Counted from the first letter of the stretch, positions 49,357 to 60,076 are shown. The stretch is DNA of 61,241 nucleotides from Rickettsiales bacterium (GCA_031266915.1 JAISAB010000006.1:1-61241), one strand, 5' to 3'. A program made the numbers and translations. Notes: generated by a model not told the origin, from the sequence alone.

Positions 49357-50067
49357 TTATTTTTCGTTCTGCTCTTTGATTTTTCTGGTGGCTATTTCAT
49401 TGGCTTTTACAACACCCGATTTATAAAATGGCGACACGCCCGAAGAACGAAGATTATTCCCGGCTTTTTTGAATAATTCTTCAGTCTTTTTTATACCATC
49501 CAACCCTTGTTCTTGAATCATTTTCTTTACAGCATCCATAACAGCAACACGTATAAATTGCTTAACTTTTTGATATGACTCATCTGGTGTTTCGGAATTA
49601 GTTTCCAAAGCATCTTGAATCTTCTTCATATCTTCAAAAGGCGGCTTTTGTATATTTACAGTTTTCGATTCATAAATGCCCCAATATTCCATTGGCATAT
49701 GTGCTTTATTCTTTATGAAATCTTGTCTGTCAGGCTCATATGCGAAGCCGGAATTCTTTTTCTGGTCTCTTTTATTCTCATCTATAAGACCATTGAGATA
49801 ATTATCAAATTGCTCGTCCATAAATTTATCAATATCTTTTTCGGCTTTCAGATTTTCCAATCCTGACAAAAATCTATCCAGCGATGATAAAGAGATACCA
49901 GATGAAAACATTTGCTGCGTCTTTCCATTCGGCATTTTAATTGCGATATTATATGCGTCATAACGGTTGTTTTTATCAACAGCCGGTTCTTCCAGCCAAA
50001 CAAATTCAATCCCTTTTGGGGCGTATTTATTTAAGTTTGTTAAAAAATTATGTCTTATAAACTTCAT
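49357..50067 (-). CDS. hypothetical AT-rich gene
   Basis: This is a 236-residue soluble protein from ATG 50067 (AGAGGTC upstream). Strongly charged, Lys/Asn/Asp-rich, helical in the second half. No signal peptide and no family recognised. Its AT-rich codon choice differs from neighbouring housekeeping genes and suggests acquisition. The gap 50068-50142 holds no other gene. Confidence 0.65.
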   Translation of the reverse strand: MKFIRHNFLTNLNKYAPKGIEFVWLEEPAVDKNNRYDAYNIAIKMPNGKTQQMFSSGISLSSLDRFLSGLENLKAEKDIDKFMDEQFDNYLNGLIDENKRDQKKNSGFAYEPDRQDFIKNKAHMPMEYWGIYESKTVNIQKPPFEDMKKIQDALETNSETPDESYQKVKQFIRVAVMDAVKKMIQEQGLDGIKKTEELFKKAGNNLRSSGVSPFYKSGVVKANEIATRKIKEQNEK

Positions 50068-50142
50068 ATAATGACCTCTTTTAAACGAATTATATCATAC
50101 AATTTGTAAGAATGCAAAAAACAACACATATCATTTTATTTG

Positions 50143-50262
50143 GCTCAAGTGAAAGGAATGTATCTTTTAGGCCCCCAAAACCTCAAGACTCGTCATACCG
50201 GCGCAGGCCGGTAGCCCCGACCTGCGCCGGGGTGACATCGGTGCTTGCGTGCCTTGACCCGT
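50143..50262. repeat. palindromic repeat with CTCAAGTGA...TATCTTT end
   Basis: The left part is closely related to 28138-28175 (AAAACCTCAAGACTCGTCAT shared). It then has CCGGCGCAGGCCGG and CCTGCGCCGGGG inverted segments. Confidence 0.65.
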
Positions 50263-50342
50263 TTTGCGTTTGCAAAACTGGTCCATCCTCATCACGCCTA
50301 AAGCAAAAATTAAAACGCACCACAAGGGTGCGTTTGAATTTC

Positions 50343-50418
50343 TGGCTCGGGCAGTTGGACTCGAACCAACGACCTGCGGATTAACAGTCCGATGCTCTAC
50401 CGACTGAGCTATGCCCGA
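50343..50418 (-). tRNA. tRNA-Asn (GTT)
   Basis: 76 nt, anticodon loop CTGTTAA, T-loop GGTTCGAGTCC, CCA encoded. The duplicated fabI leader begins 45 bp to the right. Confidence 0.95.
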
Positions 50419-50462
50419 ATAGCGTTGCCCATCTTATACTGGATTAAATCCAAATTCAAGCG

Positions 50463-50613
50463 GTTTTTTTAACTGTTGCGCATAGGCAGGCAAAGTGCCA
50501 TATTCCGCCTTAGTCTGGCCTGGTTTCGATTTGGTCGCATGCGATGTGTATGATGCGGGCCGCGGGGCAGGCGCAAACAAAAAAGGAAGTAAAATGTTAT
50601 TAAAAGGTAAAAA
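50463..50613 (+). repeat. duplicated fabI promoter/start region, left copy
   Basis: About 150 bp nearly identical to 51440-51591, including AAGGAAGTAAA-ATG and the codons for MLLKGKK, after which the frame hits a stop. The -10 reads CATATT instead of TATATT, so this copy is probably silent. Confidence 0.9.
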
Positions 50614-50738
50614 AACCAACATTTTCCACTGATTCGTGTCTATTTGTCTCATTTATACAAATAACTTGAATTTGCAAATATTTTGTTTATATTTCATCTT
50701 GAAATATTGGAGAGAGGTACAAATATAAAGGTCCATGC

Positions 50739-51215
50739 ATGATTGCGCAAGATGTCACTTATACTATTAAGAAAAATACAATTAATTTTTCTTTTCACGG
50801 TGAATCAATGAGTATATCCCAAAATTCTGATAAAAAAGCTTCCTATGCGGTTACAATTGATGCAAAAACATATGATATATTTCATGAAAATCTCATAATT
50901 CTAGAGAATTGTGACAGATTACTGGAAGATGTATGTAATCCGGCAAAAAATACTATGTGTGACCATAGATGCGTTATATTGGACCATGAAGAAAGATATT
51001 GGATGACCGGACCAAGGCATTTATTAGGCAAAAGCAAAAACATTACTCATATTGGTCAAAAATCTGCTTCAATTTTTCATGACATTCAGGAACTTTTTAC
51101 AAAAGTAAACCATCCAGAAATAAATAGTGAAATACTTGACGCCCAAAGACTGCTCGTCATAAAAAGACAATTTGTAAATTTGTTGCCAATTGATAGAAAG
51201 AAAAAACAAGCTTAA
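50739..51215 (+). CDS. hypothetical AT-rich gene between the fabI leader copies
   Basis: This is a 158-residue protein from ATG 50739 (AAAGG upstream). Polar, with a Cys cluster in the middle (ENCDRLLEDVCNPAKNTMCD, HRC). No membrane segments, no recognised domain. Base composition is much AT-richer than fabI. Followed by a terminator at 51313. Flanked by 150-bp direct repeats, it appears to be inserted cargo. Confidence 0.6.
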   Translation: MIAQDVTYTIKKNTINFSFHGESMSISQNSDKKASYAVTIDAKTYDIFHENLIILENCDRLLEDVCNPAKNTMCDHRCVILDHEERYWMTGPRHLLGKSKNITHIGQKSASIFHDIQELFTKVNHPEINSEILDAQRLLVIKRQFVNLLPIDRKKKQA

Positions 51216-51312
51216 ATCACTTCTTGAAATTCTGACATATTTTCATCTCGATAATTGCAAGCCCACCTGAGCCATCCGCTTTCGCGTTGCTACAGCGCTA
51301 CAAGAGTTTTAC

Positions 51313-51338
51313 AAGACCCTTGAGAAAGGGTCTTTTTC
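51313..51338 (+). terminator. Rho-independent terminator
   Basis: AAGACCC-ttgaga-AAGGGTCTT-T4 after the 50739 gene. A second hairpin CGCACCgaatGGTGCG-T7 lies at 51426-51447, right at the start of the fabI leader repeat. Confidence 0.8.
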
Positions 51339-51439
51339 TATGGTGGTGGGCGAAGGTGGAAACCAAGATTATTTCCTCCCGTGGAGGGGGTGAATTTTTA
51401 CTTTGCAAAAAATCTGGGGGGCTTCGCACCGAATGGTGC

Positions 51440-51591
51440 GTTTTTTTAACTGTTGCGCATGGGCGGGCAAAGTGCTATATTCCGCCTTAGTCTGGCCTGG
51501 TTTCGATTTGGTCGCATGCGATGTGTATGATGCGGGCCGCAGGGCAGGCGCAAAACAAAAAAGGAAGTAAAATGTTATTAAAAGGTAAAAA
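51440..51591 (+). repeat. fabI promoter/start region, right (functional) copy
   Basis: Direct repeat of 50463-50613 at an offset of 977-978. Confidence 0.9.
51453..51481 (+). promoter_or_regulatory. fabI promoter
   Basis: TTGCGC (51453-51458), 17-base spacer, TATATT (51476-51481). Confidence 0.65.
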
Positions 51592-52381
51592 GATTTTAAT
51601 TTGCGGTGTCGCGAACGATTGGTCCATGGCCTGGGCAATTGCCCGCGCGGCCGCCGAACAGGGCGCTGAAATCGCCATGCCGTACGCGATGCCTGCCTTG
51701 GAAAAGCGCGTGCGTCCGCTGGCCGACAGCATCGGCGCAAAATTCGTTCAAGAGGTCAACGTCCAAAACGACGAACAGATGGACGCCTTGTTCGACGCCA
51801 TCGAAAAGGAATGGGGTCATCTGGACGGCTTGGTGCACGCCATAGCCTATTCCGACAAGAATGAGTTAACCGGCCGCTATGTCGACACATCGCGCGAGAA
51901 CTTTAAAAATACAATGGATATTTCGGCCTATTCATTGGTCGATTTGACACGCCGCGCGTCCAAGCTGATGACCGCCGGCGGCAGCGTCGTAACTCTGACG
52001 TACTTCGGCGGCGAAAAGTCCGTTCCGAACTATAACGTCATGGGCGTCGCAAAATCTGCTCTGGATTCTTCAGTTCGCTATTTGGCGGCCGATTTGGGCA
52101 TCGACGGCATCCGCGTGAACGCCATATCCGCCGGCCCGATACGCACCTTGGCATCCAGCGGCGTCGGCGGCATCGGCGACATGCTGAGGCTGAATGCCGA
52201 GGTCACGCCACTGCGCCGCAACATGACGTTGGAAGACGTCGCGGGCGCAGGCGTTTATCTGCTAAGCGATATGTCGTCGGGCGTGACAGGCGAAATCCAT
52301 CACGTGGATTGCGGATACTCGTCGACCGGCATGATTCCGAACAAAATGAATGACATACTGGTCAAACATTTGGAAGACTAA
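51572..52381 (+). CDS. fabI: enoyl-[acyl-carrier-protein] reductase FabI
   Basis: This is a 269-residue short-chain dehydrogenase catalysing the last step of each fatty-acid elongation cycle with NAD(P)H. GVANDWSMAWAIA is the FabI nucleotide-binding loop. HAIAYSDKNEL, the Tyr-x6-Lys pair in YNVMGVAKSAL, and ISAGPIRTLASSGVGG are typical FabI features. ATG 51572 follows AAGGAAG. A terminator follows the stop. Confidence 0.95.
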   Translation: MLLKGKKILICGVANDWSMAWAIARAAAEQGAEIAMPYAMPALEKRVRPLADSIGAKFVQEVNVQNDEQMDALFDAIEKEWGHLDGLVHAIAYSDKNELTGRYVDTSRENFKNTMDISAYSLVDLTRRASKLMTAGGSVVTLTYFGGEKSVPNYNVMGVAKSALDSSVRYLAADLGIDGIRVNAISAGPIRTLASSGVGGIGDMLRLNAEVTPLRRNMTLEDVAGAGVYLLSDMSSGVTGEIHHVDCGYSSTGMIPNKMNDILVKHLED

Positions 52382-52386
52382 GAACA

Positions 52387-52411
52387 AAATCTCGCCCCAG
52401 CGGGATTTTTT
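52387..52411 (+). terminator. fabI terminator
   Basis: AATCTCGC-ccca-GCGGGATT-T4 hairpin just after the stop. Confidence 0.7.
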
Positions 52412-52412
52412 A

Positions 52413-52512
52413 ATCAGTAGTGAATAGTGTTTAGTTTATAGTGCATAGTGAACTAGTTTACTAATCACTAAGCACTACTTACTATGCACTACTCACTACT
52501 GACTATTAAGTT
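52413..52512. repeat. word-repeat inverted element
   Basis: AGTGAATAGTGTTTAG words mirrored by ACTACTTACTATGCACTAC words, same family as 32078. Confidence 0.65.
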
Positions 52513-52551
52513 TTCGCTTGCTTTCACAAAAAAACCGTTTATAGTCAATGA

Positions 52552-52779
52552 TACAAAGCCGACGAGGTGCTAACAACACTTAGGCGAAAGAAGAACGGTG
52601 ACCGCACAGGCGCTTATTAGAACTTTCCGGGTATGCCCGTCACAGCAAAAAATCTCTTTAATGGAACCAAGGCGAACCAGCGAGAGATGAAAAGGCCATG
52701 TCCGGCGACGGACGGGCAAAGCAAGGTGGCATCGCGCCACGCATTCGATTTCGATATGCGCTGCGTCCTTGTGTTCTGA
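52552..52779 (+). other. candidate structured RNA upstream of aspS
   Basis: A promoter TTGCTT (52518-52523), 16 bases, TATAGT (52540-52545) precedes 230 bases without a reading frame. They contain many short perfect hairpins (CGGGtatgCCCG, GTCCGgcgaCGGAC, GTGGCatcgcGCCAC). No known RNA family recognised. aspS has its own TATAAT at 52780-52785, so the two may be separate units. Confidence 0.3.
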
Positions 52780-52809
52780 TATAATATGCAAAACACAAAG
52801 GAGGCAAAA

Positions 52810-54135
52810 ATGATACTCAGAACGCATATCGCCGAACTCTCTACAAAATTAGGCGAAAAAGTAAAACTGGCTGGGCACGCCCAGATTATCCGCGCGCAAT
52901 CCAGCGTCGTGTTCATAATTCTGCGCGATATAACCGGCATCGTCCAATGCGTCATAGCCAAGGGACATCCAGAATTCGAACTGGCCAAGACGATAACGAC
53001 TGAATCGGTTGTCAGAATCACCGGCACCGTGGTCGAAACCCAGGTCGCCGCCAGCACCCCGAACGGTGTGGAAATCCAGGTCGAAAGTCTGGAAATCCTG
53101 TCGATGGCCGAACCGTTGCCGATACCCGTCGTGGCCAAGGGCGAGGCCGAGGTCACGGACGAAAAGCGCCAGGACTGGCGGTATCTTATCCTGCGGCGCG
53201 AACGCGACGCGACCATCATGAAAGCGCTGGGCGCGCTGAACCAGGGATATGCCGAGGCTTTACAGCGCGAAGGATTTCTTGAAATCCATTCGCCGAAACT
53301 TATGGGTTCGGCCAGCGAAGCGCACTTGAAACTGTTCAAGCTGGATTATTTCGGCGCCACCGCGTATCTGGCGCAATCGCCGCAGCTGTTCAAGCAGATG
53401 GCCATCGCGGCGGGCCTGGAACGTGTGTTCGAGGTCGGACCGGTCTTCCGCGCCAACCCGGCGTTCACAACTCGGCACCATACGGAATACACCAGCTATG
53501 ACGTGGAAATGGGATATATCGAAAGCTTTGACGAAGTCATGGATGTCTTGGAAAAAACGGTTGCCTATATCCTGACCAGCATAAAAAAATCCGTCGGCAA
53601 GGATATAAAAAAGCACTTTGGGATTTCCGAATTCCAGCTGAAAAAACCGATTCCGCGGATGACCATGCACCGGGCCAAGGAAATTCTGCGCGCCCGCGGC
53701 ATCGCGTCCGAAAAAGCCGACATGACCACGGAAGAGGAAAAGGCAATCGGCGAATACGTCAAGGAAAAGCTGGACAGCGATTTCGTGTTCATCACGGAAT
53801 TTCCGTGGGCGTCGCGGCCGTTCTATCACAAGAAAGGCGTGTCGTCGGATACGGGCGAGCCGATTTCCGTCAGCGCGGACTTGATTTACAAAGGCTTGGA
53901 AATCACGACCCTGGCCCAGCGCGAAGAGGATTATAAAACCCTATGCGCCCAGGTCGCTGAAAAGGGCCTGAAGCAAGATGGCCTGCAATGGTACCTGGAT
54001 TGCTTTCGGTTCGGAATGCCGCCGCACGGCGGATTCGGCCTGGGCGGCGGACGCTTGATAAAGCAGCTGCTGGATTTGCCATCCGTGCGCGACGCGGACT
54101 TTCTGTACCGCGGCCCAAACAGGATAATGCCGTAA
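52810..54135 (+). CDS. aspS: aspartate--tRNA ligase, archaeal/non-discriminating type
   Basis: This is a 441-residue class II synthetase. N-terminal OB anticodon domain (about residues 1-100). Motif 2 region AQSPQLFKQMAIAAGLERVF, then EVGPVFRANPAFTTRHHTEY, TSYDVEMGY, FVFITEFPWASRPFY and motif 3 PPHGGFGLGGGRL. These fit AspRS of the archaeal-type branch; AsnRS would carry a different motif 2 context. Such enzymes often charge both tRNA-Asp and tRNA-Asn, with GatCAB completing Asn-tRNA. ATG 52810 has the ideal AAAGGAGG; ATG 52786 overlaps the -10 region. Confidence 0.88.
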   Translation: MILRTHIAELSTKLGEKVKLAGHAQIIRAQSSVVFIILRDITGIVQCVIAKGHPEFELAKTITTESVVRITGTVVETQVAASTPNGVEIQVESLEILSMAEPLPIPVVAKGEAEVTDEKRQDWRYLILRRERDATIMKALGALNQGYAEALQREGFLEIHSPKLMGSASEAHLKLFKLDYFGATAYLAQSPQLFKQMAIAAGLERVFEVGPVFRANPAFTTRHHTEYTSYDVEMGYIESFDEVMDVLEKTVAYILTSIKKSVGKDIKKHFGISEFQLKKPIPRMTMHRAKEILRARGIASEKADMTTEEEKAIGEYVKEKLDSDFVFITEFPWASRPFYHKKGVSSDTGEPISVSADLIYKGLEITTLAQREEDYKTLCAQVAEKGLKQDGLQWYLDCFRFGMPPHGGFGLGGGRLIKQLLDLPSVRDADFLYRGPNRIMP

Positions 54136-54136
54136 T

Positions 54137-54171
54137 GTTATTCTGGCGGGGCGGTGCCCCGCCAGAATAAC
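54137..54171. terminator. perfect 16-bp hairpin after aspS
   Basis: GTTATTCTGGCGGGGC-ggt-GCCCCGCCAGAATAAC. There is no T-run, so it may be a 3' stabiliser or a Rho-associated end. Confidence 0.55.
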
Positions 54172-54206
54172 AAATAGCAAATGGGTGTCTACAATAGAAA
54201 CGTATA

Positions 54207-54246
54207 TAAAAAATACCTATATTTTAGAAATATAGGTATTTTTTAT
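54207..54246. terminator. bidirectional terminator
   Basis: A6-TACCTATATTT-taga-AATATAGGTA-T6, after the hicAB operon on the minus strand. Confidence 0.8.
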
Positions 54247-54261
54247 TGATTTTTATTGTAT

Positions 54262-54693
54262 TTATTTTGCGCCAGACATTCTGAATGATGGCTTTTGATT
54301 TCCCATCAGAATATATTCTGCCGCGCTGGACAGAAATGCTGAACGATTGCTAGAAACAGAATCAATTCTTGCCATCAATTCCGGATTCATAGTCAGTGTA
54401 TAGCGTTTTGCTTTTAATGACGGCAGTTCGGAAATAAGGGTTGTGGTCCATGCGGCGTCGCCAATATCGTCCCATCCCCACCAGTTTTTACGAACTTCCG
54501 CCAAAGAGCTTGGATTAGGAATATCCAATCCGTCTTCGCGCATACCTTCAACATGCACGGACAAAGCTTCGTGCGCCATACGCAACGCATCGTCATAAGT
54601 ATCGCCCTGTGACACCAATCCGTCAAAGTCGGGAAACAATACGTTAAACTTTCCCTTATGCTGAATAAATACTGCGATATATTTTTTTACCAT
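54262..54693 (-). CDS. hicB: HicB family antitoxin
   Basis: This is a 143-residue protein. N-terminal HicB partial-RNase-H-like fold (KYIAVFIQHKGKFNVLFPDF, VSQGDTYDDAL, MAHEALSVHVEGM), then a C-terminal DNA-binding helix pair (LTMNPELMARIDSVSSNRSA FL). AGGTGAT precedes ATG 54693. It binds HicA and represses the operon. Confidence 0.9.
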   Translation of the reverse strand: MVKKYIAVFIQHKGKFNVLFPDFDGLVSQGDTYDDALRMAHEALSVHVEGMREDGLDIPNPSSLAEVRKNWWGWDDIGDAAWTTTLISELPSLKAKRYTLTMNPELMARIDSVSSNRSAFLSSAAEYILMGNQKPSFRMSGAK

Positions 54694-54720
54694 TTTATCA
54701 CCTCTTATGTTCGGCGGGGG

Positions 54721-54912
54721 CTATTTCAACCCCGCCTGTTTTAAAATTGACTTTGCCGTCACGCTGTCCAAATCTTTCTTTGGGTGCGGAACGGTTACAC
54801 GTCCCAGCTTTGTCGTATGCTTGAAATTATGGTGCGAACCGCGAACACTAACTTCAACCCATCCATCCGCCGTTATCAGACTAATCATCTCTTTGCTTGA
54901 ATAACTTTTCAT
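54721..54912 (-). CDS. hicA: HicA family mRNA interferase toxin
   Basis: This is a 63-residue dsRNA-binding-fold toxin. GWVEVSVRGSHHNFKH carries the catalytic His, and VTVPHPKKDLDSVTAKSILK the conserved HP.K and helix. Located upstream of hicB with a 27-bp gap. Length and motif spacing are normal, so it is probably active. Confidence 0.9.
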   Translation of the reverse strand: MKSYSSKEMISLITADGWVEVSVRGSHHNFKHTTKLGRVTVPHPKKDLDSVTAKSILKQAGLK

Positions 54913-54924
54913 TATCTTGCCTTC

Positions 54925-54967
54925 TGTTCATGTTGAACATTATACATATATATTTATGTATTGTCAA
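54925..54967 (-). promoter_or_regulatory. hicAB promoter and probable HicB operator
   Basis: Minus strand: TTGACA (54962-54967), 17-base spacer, TATAAT (54939-54944), full consensus. A perfect palindrome TGTTCA-tgt-TGAACA (54925-54939) covers the start site. Confidence 0.8.
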
Positions 54968-55027
54968 ATAAAAAAATGTCCAAAATCCGTCAAAATCGAA
55001 CGTTTAATATTTGCTAATTGCTATTTG

Positions 55028-55053
55028 AAAAAACCGCCAACCGGCGGTTTTTT
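55028..55053. terminator. bidirectional terminator
   Basis: A6-CCGCCaaccGGCGG-T6, upstream of RNA copy D. Confidence 0.8.
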
Positions 55054-55092
55054 GCTATGGATTTATCAAAATGTTTTTGATATAATGCCTTT

Positions 55093-55269
55093 CGTGGCGG
55101 TGTATTGCCGTCACGGGGCTTAAGAACCCTACGTGAGCGTCCGAAGGACGTAAAACCTCCAAGCCATGGTTGGAGGGCGATGCCATAAGGACATGTCCGA
55201 AAACATCGCGCTATTCTTACGATAGTTCTTAACCTCCAACCGCATTTATATTTTAAGCGCGGTTTTTTT
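55093..55269 (+). ncRNA. structured RNA family, copy D
   Basis: -10 TATAAT at 55081-55086 (weak -35). Opening hairpin GTGGCGGT-gtatt-GCCGTCAC. GGG...CCC hairpin with loop TTAAGAAC (55120-55127) complementary to GTTCTTAA (55225-55232). CGTCC-gaa-GGACG follows, then CCTCCAA (55156-55162) / TTGGAGG (55170-55176), CGATG...CATCG enclosing GGACATGTCC, and CTAT...ATAG. CCTCCAACC (55233-55241) can capture GGTTGGAGG, and its end is the terminator arm AACCGC / GCGGTT (55259-55264)-T7. ligA lies 200 bp downstream with its own promoter. Confidence 0.65.
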
Positions 55270-55271
55270 CG

Positions 55272-55324
55272 TGGGGCGCATGATTTGGTTTCTCTCTCCA
55301 AACTGAAACAAGGTCGCGCCCCAC
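55272..55324 (+). other. hairpin module downstream of RNA copy D
   Basis: GTGGGGCGC...GCGCCCCAC encloses TTTCTCTCTCCAAAC; counterpart of 15218-15273. Confidence 0.45.
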
Positions 55325-55384
55325 TCATAGTGATTATGTTTCGCTTGTCGCTTACGCGACTGCGCGTATTCTCGTACTACGCTC

Positions 55385-57478
<2,094 letters not shown>

Positions 57479-57606
57479 TAACGCATCTGCTTGCTGTTGG
57501 CGATGCTCATGTACCTGTGTGTACACCACGCCCGCCGACCACAGCGCATCTGCATTTTTGATATTATGACCCAAAGTGATGTTTTGTTAAGTGGTAAAGT
57601 CGAGAA

Positions 57607-58230
57607 TCACAATCCGAATTTATAAGCGGCGCCGAAATAGAATTCCGTGGCATCAATATCGGTCGTGCCCATGGCTACGCCGGACTTGGCAAATTTGACA
57701 TCGCCATAGTTTTGGTATTTGAATCCGACATTCAAATCCACGCGCTCGTTCAGCGCAAAGCTGACGCCCGCCATCAATTGCCATGACAGCTCAAGTGCCG
57801 TTTCCCGCAGATTACCGGCGGCGCCCCGCGCGTCCGCGAATATGGCCGAAATCCCCAGCCCCAATCCGACGTACGGCTCGACGACTCCGTCGATTGCCGA
57901 GAACATGTACATGTTAATCATATTCGACCATATGTCGTAATCGTGCACGTATCCGTCCAGCCAGAAGTTCGCGCCGGTATAGGACGTTTCGAATTCGACC
58001 TTGACGTGTTCGGTCAATTTGTTGCCAATCGTCGCGCCAAAGCCGAATTGGTCGTCTTTGACATGCCTGTCGACAATTCCGTTTTCGAATTCGAAATCCA
58101 TGCGCTCGTTCTTATGCAGGCGGATGCCGATAGAGTTGTCTCGTGCGGATTTTGTCGGGGTTTCGGCGGCTTCTTCCGCGAATGCGGGCATGGCGATAAA
58201 CAATGCCAGGATAATGGTAAGTTTTTTCAT
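57607..58230 (-). CDS. outer-membrane beta-barrel protein
   Basis: This is a 207-residue protein from ATG 58230 (AAGGAAAG upstream). Signal peptide MKKLTIILALFIAMPAFA. Eight-strand barrel pattern typical of OmpW/OmpA-like or Msp4-type porins: GFGATIGNKLTEHVKVEFET, VEPYVGLGLGISAIFAD, VSFALNERVDLNVGFKY, ending FGAAYKFGL. Divergent from the penicillin-binding protein gene. Function probably structural or porin-like. Confidence 0.75.
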   Translation of the reverse strand: MKKLTIILALFIAMPAFAEEAAETPTKSARDNSIGIRLHKNERMDFEFENGIVDRHVKDDQFGFGATIGNKLTEHVKVEFETSYTGANFWLDGYVHDYDIWSNMINMYMFSAIDGVVEPYVGLGLGISAIFADARGAAGNLRETALELSWQLMAGVSFALNERVDLNVGFKYQNYGDVKFAKSGVAMGTTDIDATEFYFGAAYKFGL

Positions 58231-58296
58231 TTCTTATCTTTCCTTGTGGACTTAGACTGATTATACTTGGTAATATAAACCTATGGCAAGATAATT

Positions 58297-60066
58297 ATGA
58301 CGAAAAAAACAAACCCAATCGAAGATAAGAAAAAGCCGTCGCGGCGGGCGCGTATGTTTGCGTTCGCCATTAACAGCGTCATGGTTGCGCTTGCGGCGGT
58401 GGCTGTATATGTCCTGATAGTATTTCTGCAAATGCCGTCTTTGGATTTGATATTAAAGGAAACGCGTCCGCCGGCGATAACCTTTTTGGACAACAATGGC
58501 CACGAAATCCGCAGCAGCAACAAAATCATGGGAAGTCCCGTGTCGGTCGCCAAGCTGCCGCCGCACGTATGGCAGGCGATAATCGCCATCGAAGACAAGC
58601 GTTTCTTTGAACATGGTGCCATTGACATCCGCGGCATTACGCGCGCGCTGCTGTTGAACATGGTACACGGCCGGATGGCGGCCGGCGGCTCTTCGATTTC
58701 TCAGCAGACCGCCAAGAATATCTTTCTGTCTCGCGACAAGAAACTGTCGCGCAAGATTCAAGAGCTGATATTGTCCTATTGGTTGGAAAACCGTTTCGAC
58801 AAGAACCAGATTCTGGACCTGTATATGAACCGCGTGTCTTTGGTTGGCGGTCTGCGCGGCATCGACGCCGCGTCGCGCGCTTTGTTCCAGACGTCCGCCG
58901 ACCGGATGACAATCGCGCAATCTGCCCAGATAGCCGCCATGCTAAAGGCGCCGACCAGCTACAGCCCGCTGCGCGAACCCGCCCGGAACATCGCGCGCGC
59001 CAGAGCGGTATTAAAAGAAATGGTCCGCCAGGAATATATAACATTGGACACCGCACGCGCGGCGAACAAAGAACTAAAAGCGGCGACGCCGGCCGCCGAC
59101 ACGAACATCTATCGTTACTGGACGGACTTTGTTCTGGACGAGGTCAAATCACGAATAGGCGGATTTGATTCGGATTTGCTTGTCCATACCACCATGAATA
59201 CGGTATTACAAGAACGTATTGCCGTGAAATTAAGCCAAAAAGTGGGTAATTATCAGGGCGCCGCGGTCGCGATGTCGCGCGACGGCGCCTTGCGCGCGAT
59301 GGTCGGCGGGGCCGATTATCAGTCCAGCCAGTTCAATCGCGTCACCGCGATGCGCCAGCCCGGCAGCAGCTTCAAACCGGTCGTCTATCTAGTTGCGCTG
59401 GAAAACGGAATGACGCCGGACACGTATGTGAATGATTCTCCGTTCGCGATTGGTGATTACAGCCCGCGGAATTATAATGAAAAATATTACGGCGATATTT
59501 CGCTGGCGACGGCGTTCGCCAAAAGCGTGAATTCGGTGCCGCTGAAACTGACCGAAACCTATGGTATCGACCAGGTCCTGTCCATGGCGGGCCGGCTGGG
59601 CGTCGGGTCACGGCTGCGCCGCGAATATTCCACCGTTCTGGGCGCCAGCGAAATGACTCTGCTGGATTTGACGACCATCTATGCAGTTATTTGGAATGAC
59701 GGGGAATCCGTGCGGCCTTATTCAATTACCAAAATCAAATCGCCGGACGGCCGGGTATTATACGAACGCAATCCCTCGGACAGTTTGAGATTGCTGTCGC
59801 CGCCCACGGTCGCGCACATGAACACATTGCTGGCGGACGTTATCAGGCCGGCCGGCACGGGACACCGCGCGGCGGCGCCGGGCGTTCTGGGCGGCAAGAC
59901 AGGAACCAGCAACGAGAATCGGGACGCTTGGTTTGTCGGTGCGACGGATTATCTGACCATCGGCGTTTGGGTCGGGAACGATGATTTCAGCCCGATGGGC
60001 AACAAGATAACCGGCGGCACAATTCCCGCCGAGATATTCAGGGAAATAGTAACAGATAACAATTAG
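58297..60066 (+). CDS. class A penicillin-binding protein (PBP1-type)
   Basis: This is a 589-residue bifunctional peptidoglycan synthase. One N-terminal TM helix (about residues 24-45). Glycosyltransferase domain with AIEDKRFFEHGAIDIRGI (catalytic Glu), GGSSISQQTAKN and the second catalytic region ILDLYMNRV. Transpeptidase domain with PGSSFKP (SxxK Ser about 355), SVNS (SxN) and GGKTGTSNENRD (KTG). Shorter than typical PBP1a, lacking the OB insert, closer to PBP1c/Pbp2d-like lengths. The stop is 11 bp before the next ATG. Confidence 0.94.
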   Translation: MTKKTNPIEDKKKPSRRARMFAFAINSVMVALAAVAVYVLIVFLQMPSLDLILKETRPPAITFLDNNGHEIRSSNKIMGSPVSVAKLPPHVWQAIIAIEDKRFFEHGAIDIRGITRALLLNMVHGRMAAGGSSISQQTAKNIFLSRDKKLSRKIQELILSYWLENRFDKNQILDLYMNRVSLVGGLRGIDAASRALFQTSADRMTIAQSAQIAAMLKAPTSYSPLREPARNIARARAVLKEMVRQEYITLDTARAANKELKAATPAADTNIYRYWTDFVLDEVKSRIGGFDSDLLVHTTMNTVLQERIAVKLSQKVGNYQGAAVAMSRDGALRAMVGGADYQSSQFNRVTAMRQPGSSFKPVVYLVALENGMTPDTYVNDSPFAIGDYSPRNYNEKYYGDISLATAFAKSVNSVPLKLTETYGIDQVLSMAGRLGVGSRLRREYSTVLGASEMTLLDLTTIYAVIWNDGESVRPYSITKIKSPDGRVLYERNPSDSLRLLSPPTVAHMNTLLADVIRPAGTGHRAAAPGVLGGKTGTSNENRDAWFVGATDYLTIGVWVGNDDFSPMGNKITGGTIPAEIFREIVTDNN

Positions 60067-60076
60067 GAGTTAAAAA

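Noticed and set aside
52810-54135. Asparaginyl-tRNA synthetase
   Set aside because: The motif 2 stretch AQSPQLFKQM...FRANPAFTTRH and motif 3 context fit archaeal-type AspRS instead.
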